Positions 45,788-51,278 of a DNA stretch of 51,278 nt are shown piece by piece. The position numbers and the translations under genes are program-made. Position 1 is the stretch's first letter, and each line of letters begins with the position of its first letter. The notes beneath the pieces were generated by a model, which had not been told where the DNA came from, did no database searches, and saw nothing but the letters and a program-made list of their open reading frames with translations. This DNA is from Nocardia abscessus NBRC 100374 (lineage in GTDB: Bacteria; Actinomycetota; Actinomycetes; Mycobacteriales; Mycobacteriaceae), in NCBI RefSeq assembly GCF_000308455.1, contig NZ_BAFP01000009.1:1-51278 (forward strand), written 5' to 3'.

Positions 45788-48343
45788 ATGTTCGAGAGGT
45801 TCACCGACCGCGCGAGGCGTGTCGTCGTCCTGGCCCAGGAAGAGGCCCGGATGCTCAACCACAACTACATCGGCACCGAGCACATCCTGCTGGGGCTGAT
45901 TCACGAGGGTGAGGGCGTCGCGGCCAAGTCGCTGGAGTCGCTCGGCATTTCGCTGGAAGGCGTGCGCAGCCAGGTGGAGGAGATCATCGGCCAGGGCCAG
46001 CAGGCCCCGTCCGGTCACATCCCGTTCACCCCGCGCGCCAAGAAGGTGCTGGAGCTGAGCCTTCGCGAGGCGCTGCAGCTCGGTCACAACTACATCGGCA
46101 CCGAGCACATCCTGCTCGGCCTCATCCGTGAGGGCGAGGGCGTGGCGGCGCAGGTGCTGGTGAAGCTGGGCGCCGATCTCAACCGTGTGCGCCAGCAGGT
46201 CATCCAGCTGCTGTCCGGGTACCAGGGCAAGGAGCCGGTGGAGTCCGGTTCGCGCGGCGAGGCGGGCACCCCGTCCACCTCGCTGGTGCTCGACCAGTTC
46301 GGCCGCAACCTGACCCAGGCCGCGCTGGAGGGCAAGCTCGACCCGGTCATCGGCCGCTCGAAGGAAATCGAGCGCGTCATGCAGGTGCTCAGCCGCCGCA
46401 CCAAGAACAACCCGGTGCTGATCGGCGAGCCCGGCGTCGGCAAGACCGCCGTCGTCGAGGGTCTCGCGCAGGCCATCGTCAACGGCGAGGTCCCGGAGAC
46501 GCTGAAGGACAAGCAGCTCTACACCCTCGACCTGGGTTCCCTGGTCGCGGGCAGCCGCTACCGCGGTGACTTCGAAGAGCGCCTGAAGAAGGTGCTCAAG
46601 GAGATCAACACCCGCGGCGACATCATCCTGTTCATCGACGAGCTGCACACGCTCGTCGGTGCGGGCGCCGCCGAGGGAGCCATCGACGCGGCCTCGATCC
46701 TGAAGCCGAAGCTGGCCCGCGGCGAGCTGCAGACCATCGGCGCGACCACCCTCGACGAGTACCGCAAGTACATCGAGAAGGACGCCGCGCTCGAGCGCCG
46801 GTTCCAGCCGGTGCAGGTGGGCGAGCCCACCGTCGAGCACACCATCAACATCCTCAAGGGTCTGCGCGACCGCTACGAGGCGCACCACCGGGTCTCCATC
46901 ACCGACGGCGCGCTGGTGGCGGCCGCCACCCTGGCCGACCGCTACATCAACGACCGGTTCCTGCCGGACAAGGCGATCGACCTGATCGACGAGGCCGGCG
47001 CCCGGATGCGCATCCGTCGCATGACCGCTCCGCCGGACCTGCGCGAGTTCGACGACAAGATCGCCGAGGCGCGCCGGGAGAAGGAGTCCGCGATCGACGC
47101 GCAGGACTTCGAGAAGGCCGCGCGGCTGCGCGACAAGGAGAAGCAGCTCGTCGCCAAGCGGGCCGAGCGGGAGAAGCAGTGGCGCTCGGGTGACCTGGAC
47201 GTCGTGGCCGAGGTCGACGACGAGCAGATCGCCGAGGTGCTGGCGAACTGGACCGGTATCCCCGTGTTCAAGCTCACCGAGGAGGAGACCACCCGTCTGC
47301 TCCGCATGGAGGACGAGCTGCACAAGCGGATCATCGGCCAGGAGGACGCGGTCAGGGCCGTCTCCAAGGCCATCCGCCGCACCCGTGCCGGCTTGAAGGA
47401 CCCGAAGCGTCCGTCCGGCTCGTTCATCTTCGCCGGCCCGTCCGGCGTGGGTAAGACCGAGCTGTCCAAGGCGCTGGCGAACTTCCTGTTCGGCGACGAC
47501 GACGCGCTCATCCAGATCGACATGGGCGAGTTCCACGACCGCTTCACCGCCTCGCGGCTGTTCGGTGCCCCTCCGGGCTACGTCGGCTACGAGGAGGGCG
47601 GCCAGCTCACCGAGAAGGTGCGCCGCAAGCCGTTCTCGGTCGTGCTGTTCGACGAGATCGAGAAGGCCCACCAGGAGATCTACAACACCCTGTTGCAGGT
47701 GCTCGAGGACGGCCGTCTCACCGACGGCCAGGGCCGGACCGTGGACTTCAAGAACACGGTGCTGATCTTCACCTCGAACCTCGGTACCTCGGACATCTCG
47801 AAGGCCGTCGGCCTCGGCTTCACGCAGAGCAATGCCGAGGGCTCGAATTACGAGCGCATGAAGTTGAAGGTCAACGACGAGCTGAAGAAGCACTTCCGCC
47901 CCGAGTTCCTCAACCGCATCGACGACGTGATCGTCTTCCACCAGCTCACCACCGACCAGATCGTCCAGATGGTGGATCTGATGATCAACCGCGTCGCCAC
48001 GCAGCTGAAGAACAAGGACATGGCGATCGAGCTCACTCAGAACGCCAAGAACCTGCTGGCCAAGCGTGGTTTCGACCCCGTGCTCGGTGCTCGGCCGCTG
48101 CGCCGCACCATCCAGCGCGAGATCGAGGACCAGCTGTCGGAGAAGATCCTCTTCGGCGAGATCGGCCCCGGTCAGACCATCGACGTCGACGTCGAGGGCT
48201 GGGACGGCGAAGGCTCCGGCGAGGATGCCAAGTTCACCTTCACCGGTAAGGCGAAGCTGACCAAGGCACAGACCGAGGAGAAGCCGGAAGTCGTGCTGAC
48301 CGGCGCGACGGAAAGTTCCACCGAGGCCGCCTCGGGCGAGTAA
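45788..48343 (+). CDS. clpC: ATP-dependent Clp protease ATPase subunit ClpC
   Basis: 851 residues. It has two Clp N-terminal repeats (about 5-145, each with [13 protein letters not shown]), a first AAA domain with GEPGVGKT near 213, a UVR-type middle domain with charged coiled coil ([28 protein letters not shown] region near 420-455), a second AAA domain with GPSGVGKT near 550, and the C-terminal D2-small domain. It unfolds substrates for the ClpP1P2 peptidase and is essential in mycobacteria. GAGGGAGCG precedes ATG 45788; an upstream in-frame start at 45761 lacks family support. The C-terminal 30 residues are Glu/Thr-rich. Confidence 0.97.
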   Translation: MFERFTDRARRVVVLAQEEARMLNHNYIGTEHILLGLIHEGEGVAAKSLESLGISLEGVRSQVEEIIGQGQQAPSGHIPFTPRAKKVLELSLREALQLGHNYIGTEHILLGLIREGEGVAAQVLVKLGADLNRVRQQVIQLLSGYQGKEPVESGSRGEAGTPSTSLVLDQFGRNLTQAALEGKLDPVIGRSKEIERVMQVLSRRTKNNPVLIGEPGVGKTAVVEGLAQAIVNGEVPETLKDKQLYTLDLGSLVAGSRYRGDFEERLKKVLKEINTRGDIILFIDELHTLVGAGAAEGAIDAASILKPKLARGELQTIGATTLDEYRKYIEKDAALERRFQPVQVGEPTVEHTINILKGLRDRYEAHHRVSITDGALVAAATLADRYINDRFLPDKAIDLIDEAGARMRIRRMTAPPDLREFDDKIAEARREKESAIDAQDFEKAARLRDKEKQLVAKRAEREKQWRSGDLDVVAEVDDEQIAEVLANWTGIPVFKLTEEETTRLLRMEDELHKRIIGQEDAVRAVSKAIRRTRAGLKDPKRPSGSFIFAGPSGVGKTELSKALANFLFGDDDALIQIDMGEFHDRFTASRLFGAPPGYVGYEEGGQLTEKVRRKPFSVVLFDEIEKAHQEIYNTLLQVLEDGRLTDGQGRTVDFKNTVLIFTSNLGTSDISKAVGLGFTQSNAEGSNYERMKLKVNDELKKHFRPEFLNRIDDVIVFHQLTTDQIVQMVDLMINRVATQLKNKDMAIELTQNAKNLLAKRGFDPVLGARPLRRTIQREIEDQLSEKILFGEIGPGQTIDVDVEGWDGEGSGEDAKFTFTGKAKLTKAQTEEKPEVVLTGATESSTEAASGE

Positions 48344-48354
48344 GTCGCAACGCG

Positions 48355-48395
48355 AAAGCCCGTGCCCACCGGATGCCGGTGGGCACGGGCTTTTG
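48355..48395 (+). terminator. Rho-independent terminator of clpC
   Basis: The arm AAAGCCCGTGCCCACCGG pairs perfectly with CCGGTGGGCACGGGCTTT around an ATG loop and ends in TTTT, 12 bases past the stop. Confidence 0.92.
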
Positions 48396-48705
48396 TGCTT
48401 CTGCGGTGCTCCCGGACGCCGCCGTCGTAATGATCGGCCAGGAAACTCACGGCCTCGGGTCGAGTGAAAATGTTCATGCCGAAGGACTGCGCTGTGGACA
48501 TACCGGAGCCATCGTCGCGCGTCGTCACTTTGCGATATGCCTGGACACGAACGCGCGAAGCTGCCGCTCAGGAATTAACCAGATAATTGCCAAGTGCCGT
48601 CGGGGTGGGAAATCAAATGATTGCTGAAGAATTGCTATTGCCGTGATATCGGGCCGGGCGAACGACGTCTCGCCATGCCGTCGCGAGTGGTGGCGCCAGC
48701 CTTGG
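48396..48705. other. Convergent intergenic region, AT-richer, no gene seen
   Basis: These 310 bases lie between the clpC terminator and the 3' end of the response regulator gene. The stretch at about 48570-48650 is noticeably AT-rich for this genome. No credible ORF, RNA or repeat is seen; a minus-strand frame at 48172-48528 runs through the clpC terminator and is not believable. Confidence 0.55.
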
Positions 48706-49455
48706 TTACTGCCAGCCCGGGCGGACGAGCCCGGATTCGTAGGCCATGACCACCAATTGGGTGCGGTCTCTGGCGTTCAGTTTGGTGAGAATGCGACTGA
48801 CGTGCGTGCGGGCGGTGGCCGGGCTCATATAGAGGCGTTCGCCGATCTCGGCGTTGGTGAGGCCCTCGGCGACCAAGGTCATCACTTCGCGCTCGCGGTC
48901 GGTGAGCTCGGTGAGGCTGGCCGGAGGCGGAATTTTCGCGCGCGCGGAGAATTCCGCGATCAATGTCCGCGTCACGCCGGGCGACAGCAGGGCATCACCT
49001 GCGGCGACCACGCGGACGGCACGCACCAGATCGGCCGGTTCGGTGTGCTTGACCAGAAATCCCGTCGCGCCGGAGCGCAGGGCCTCGAAGACGTACTCGT
49101 CGAGCTCGAACGTGGTCAGCACGACCACGCGGACACCGGCCAGCTGCGGGTCCTCGGCGATCATGCGGGTAGCGGCCAAACCGTCCAGGATCGGCATGCG
49201 GATGTCCATGAGCACCACGTCGGGGCGGATTGCGCGGGTCATGCGCACCGCCCGCTCGCCGTTGTCCGCCTCGCCGACCACCTCGATGCCGTCCTGGGCA
49301 TCCAGCAACGCGACGAAGCCGCCACGCACCAGCGCCTGGTCGTCGGCCACGAGAACCCGGATGTCACCGGGCGGCCCGGGCGCCGCGTCCGTCCCGGCGG
49401 AGTCGTCGTGCATCGGGTCTCCTCTGCCGTCGGCCGGGTCGCGTGGTGCCGTCAT
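48706..49455 (-). CDS. NarL/LuxR-family response regulator
   Basis: 249 residues. The receiver domain (about 32-150) has the acidic pair DD, the phospho-acceptor aspartate in VVLMDIRMP near 84, and the lysine in GFLVKHTEPAD. The C-terminal LuxR helix-turn-helix (about 180-245) has LTDREREVMTLVAEGLTNAEIGERL, broken over two helices. A ~30-residue disordered Asp/Pro/Gly lead precedes the receiver, so a later start is possible. Its ATG overlaps the sensor kinase stop by four bases; it is the output partner of that kinase. Target genes cannot be told. Confidence 0.94.
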   Translation of the reverse strand: MTAPRDPADGRGDPMHDDSAGTDAAPGPPGDIRVLVADDQALVRGGFVALLDAQDGIEVVGEADNGERAVRMTRAIRPDVVLMDIRMPILDGLAATRMIAEDPQLAGVRVVVLTTFELDEYVFEALRSGATGFLVKHTEPADLVRAVRVVAAGDALLSPGVTRTLIAEFSARAKIPPPASLTELTDREREVMTLVAEGLTNAEIGERLYMSPATARTHVSRILTKLNARDRTQLVVMAYESGLVRPGWQ

Positions 49456-51101
49456 CGCCGTGCGCGACCCGCCCGGGTGCTCGTCCGCTCGTCCGCGTCG
49501 GTGGGGCGGCGCTGCGGTCCGGCCGCCGCCGTACGCGGCTCGTCGGGGCTCGCATCCGCGTTGCCCGAGGAGGTCGTACGCGGTGCCTTGCCGTCCGCTG
49601 ATGACATACCGGCCGCCGCGTCGGCAGATGCCGGTGTTCCGGGTGCCAAGGCGTCAGGGCTTGGTTTCGGCGTTACCGGTGTGGCGGGGCCATGGGTCAG
49701 CGCACTGGCCGCGCCCTGCGGATCCGTCTGCGATGCCGTGTTCGCTGAAGGCGTCCCCGTCGGCGTGGTTGCGCCTGGTTCGGGTGTCCGCGTGGGCAGC
49801 CGAGCGGCGACCCGGAACCCGCCGCTGGGGCGCGGACCCGCGGTGAGCGCGCCGCCGAGCGCGTGGGTGCGCTCGCGCATGCCGATGATGCCGTTGCCGC
49901 CGCCGGCGCCGGAGCGCGAGGTGGCACTGGTCGGCCGGGTGTTGTCGACGGTGATGTCGACCGAATCCACGGTGTAGCGCACGGTCACCGTGGCATCCGC
50001 GCCGGGTGCGTGCCGCAGCACGTTGGTCAGCGACTCCTGGACGATCCGGGCCGCCGCCACGTCGATGACGCTGGGCAGCTGCTGCGGAGTGCCGAGTATC
50101 CGGGTGTTGACCGTCAATCCGGTGGCGCGGGGACGCTGCAAAAGGTCGTCCAAGTCGCCGATGCTCGGTGCGGGGGCGCGTGGTGCGGGTGGCGGCTCGG
50201 CCACTGCCTCGGCCGCCTCCTCATGGCGGTCGCCGTCGCTCGAAGTACGCTCGGCTGCAGCCGAATTTCGGTTGCGTGCGGAACGGCGGGTCCGGCGCAG
50301 GCCGGTCTCCTCCGCGTCGGCGTCGTCCGTGGCCGGTTGCTCGTCGGCCGCGGCGGCCGCGGTGCCGGAGCGGAGCGTGTGCAGCAGCGTATGCACCTCG
50401 GCGAGCGCGTCGCGGCTGGCGTTCTTGATCGCGGTGAGTGCCGTCTCGGCCTGTTCCGGGCGCTTGTCGAGCAGTTCCAGCGCGACCGAGGACTGCACGT
50501 TGATCATCGAGAGACTGTGTGCCAGCACGTCGTGCAGTTCACGCGCGATGGCGAGGCGCTCTTCGCCGGCCCGCCGCTCGCGCTGCGCTTCCTCGTCCCG
50601 GCGCGCGGCCTCGGCACGCTGCTTGCGCGCGACGAGCACCGCCTTGCGCTGCCGGATTCCTTCGGCCGCCAGCAGCAGCACGGCCAGCCACGCCATCAAC
50701 GCGAAGATCTGCCACAGGTTGGCGGGGCGGCCGAGCAGCGCGGGCAGCGGCCAGACCAGCGCCAGGTACCCGAGCGGGACGAGAGGGTAGGTCCACCAGC
50801 GTGATCCGGCGCTCGCGGCGGTGAGGAAGGCGACGACCAGTGCGACGAAGATGGGCCCGTATCCGTAGCCGCGCACGAAATACGCCAGGCACACGGCGAG
50901 CACCACGATCAGCACGGGCACCGGCTGTACGCGCCGCCAGATCAGCGCCACCGGCCCGGCCAGCAGCAGCAGATAACCGAGGACGTCGAGGGAGTGCACC
51001 CCCGTCTGCCGCATATTCGCGAAGGTGCCACCGACCAACTGCACTGCGGCCACGACGAGCGCGACCCCCCAGTCCCAGCCGACCGAACTTCGATCCGTCA
51101 T
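49452..51101 (-). CDS. HisKA_3-type sensor histidine kinase with long insert and tail
   Basis: 549 residues. It has about five membrane helices (about 10-170), then a coiled coil and the dimerisation/phosphoacceptor helix with the phospho-histidine in ARELHDVLAHSL near 195. The ATPase domain carries the N-box IVQESLTNVLRHA near 345 and G-boxes GNGIIGMRER and PSGGFRVAARLP. Between the two is an atypical ~85-residue insert rich in Ala/Asp/Arg, and after the ATPase domain a ~125-residue disordered Pro/Ala/Thr tail. It resembles the LiaS/DesK-like sensors that respond to envelope or membrane state. ATG 51101 is chosen; GTG 51116 is an alternative. Confidence 0.92.
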   Translation of the reverse strand: MTDRSSVGWDWGVALVVAAVQLVGGTFANMRQTGVHSLDVLGYLLLLAGPVALIWRRVQPVPVLIVVLAVCLAYFVRGYGYGPIFVALVVAFLTAASAGSRWWTYPLVPLGYLALVWPLPALLGRPANLWQIFALMAWLAVLLLAAEGIRQRKAVLVARKQRAEAARRDEEAQRERRAGEERLAIARELHDVLAHSLSMINVQSSVALELLDKRPEQAETALTAIKNASRDALAEVHTLLHTLRSGTAAAAADEQPATDDADAEETGLRRTRRSARNRNSAAAERTSSDGDRHEEAAEAVAEPPPAPRAPAPSIGDLDDLLQRPRATGLTVNTRILGTPQQLPSVIDVAAARIVQESLTNVLRHAPGADATVTVRYTVDSVDITVDNTRPTSATSRSGAGGGNGIIGMRERTHALGGALTAGPRPSGGFRVAARLPTRTPEPGATTPTGTPSANTASQTDPQGAASALTHGPATPVTPKPSPDALAPGTPASADAAAGMSSADGKAPRTTSSGNADASPDEPRTAAAGPQRRPTDADERTSTRAGRARR

Positions 51102-51278
51102 CCCTGCCACCCGCACCCACGTAGCCTATGCGGCTCGGTCGTGATTCGACGTCCGCCTGGGAACGTATTTCGCGGGAATCGCACCGATTCGGCTATTTGC
51201 CGGACGCCGAGCCTGGGACAGAGCAGCCCGCCGCGCCTGCTTCCAGTGATCCGCGGTGGCAGCTTCCCTGTGATCCGC

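Noticed and set aside
45701..47941. A 746-residue minus-strand open frame opposite clpC
   Set aside because: The Leu/Val/Asp/His-rich translation is typical of the antisense frame of a GC-rich gene; clpC is certain.
48172..48528. A 118-residue minus-strand frame over the clpC 3' end and terminator
   Set aside because: It runs through a perfect rho-independent terminator and has no ribosome site or family resemblance.

Overview
The window looks like a chromosomal segment of a high-GC mycolic-acid actinomycete (order Mycobacteriales), most probably Nocardia or a close relative. The reasons are very high GC at third codon positions, frequent GTG/TTG starts, leaderless-looking promoters, lsr2, ClpC1-type clpC, and gene order that matches, from memory, the Mycobacterium tuberculosis blocks ppa-dacB-metalloprotease-tilS-hpt and ftsH-folE-folP-folB-folK-DUF3180-DUF6779-DUF2520-panC-panD-coaX-lysS-lsr2-clpC. 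The species is an inference; the sequence carries no rRNA.

Layout. (1) 1-8.9 kb: the 5' part of a Pls/PosA-type membrane NRPS (minus strand); a SAM-IV riboswitch in front of a class-V PLP aminotransferase/desulfurase-like gene; then Uma2, flavin reductase, YbaK, a short OHCU-decarboxylase-like protein, a crotonase with the catalytic acids of dienoyl-CoA isomerase, and a small secreted aromatic-rich peptide. (2) 9.0-14.0 kb: conserved block ppa / dacB-metalloprotease-tilS-hpt. (3) 14.0-29.1 kb: accessory segment. It holds a three-gene overlapping operon (transmembrane Ser/Thr kinase, transmembrane pseudokinase-like paralogue, cyclase-family hydrolase), a divergent amidase-fold protein whose whole catalytic triad is substituted, a LysR regulator, an aldehyde dehydrogenase/SDR operon divergent from a PucR-type regulator, and several proteins of unknown function. 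(4) 29.5-42.9 kb: conserved housekeeping block: FtsH protease, folate operon, pantothenate/CoA genes, lysS and lsr2. A cysteine dioxygenase-rhodanese pair is inserted between coaX and lysS, preceded by a tiny leaderless Cys-Cys leader peptide and a four-segment attenuator-like structure. (5) 43-51.3 kb: FHA-HTH protein, DUF1772 membrane protein, secreted lipase, clpC with ClgR- and ECF-sigma-like control elements, and a NarL-type two-component system.

How the parts work together. The folate genes form a translationally coupled chain (4-bp overlaps) taking GTP to dihydropteroate. DUF2520-panC-panD-coaX supply CoA precursors. Proteolysis (FtsH, ClpC) appears to be tied to envelope/thiol-stress sigma factors. 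Two separate RNA-level sulfur sensors are visible in one window: SAM-IV at about 3.7 kb and the cysteine leader at about 39.5 kb. The least explained part is the kinase/pseudokinase/dead-amidase cluster at 14-21.7 kb.
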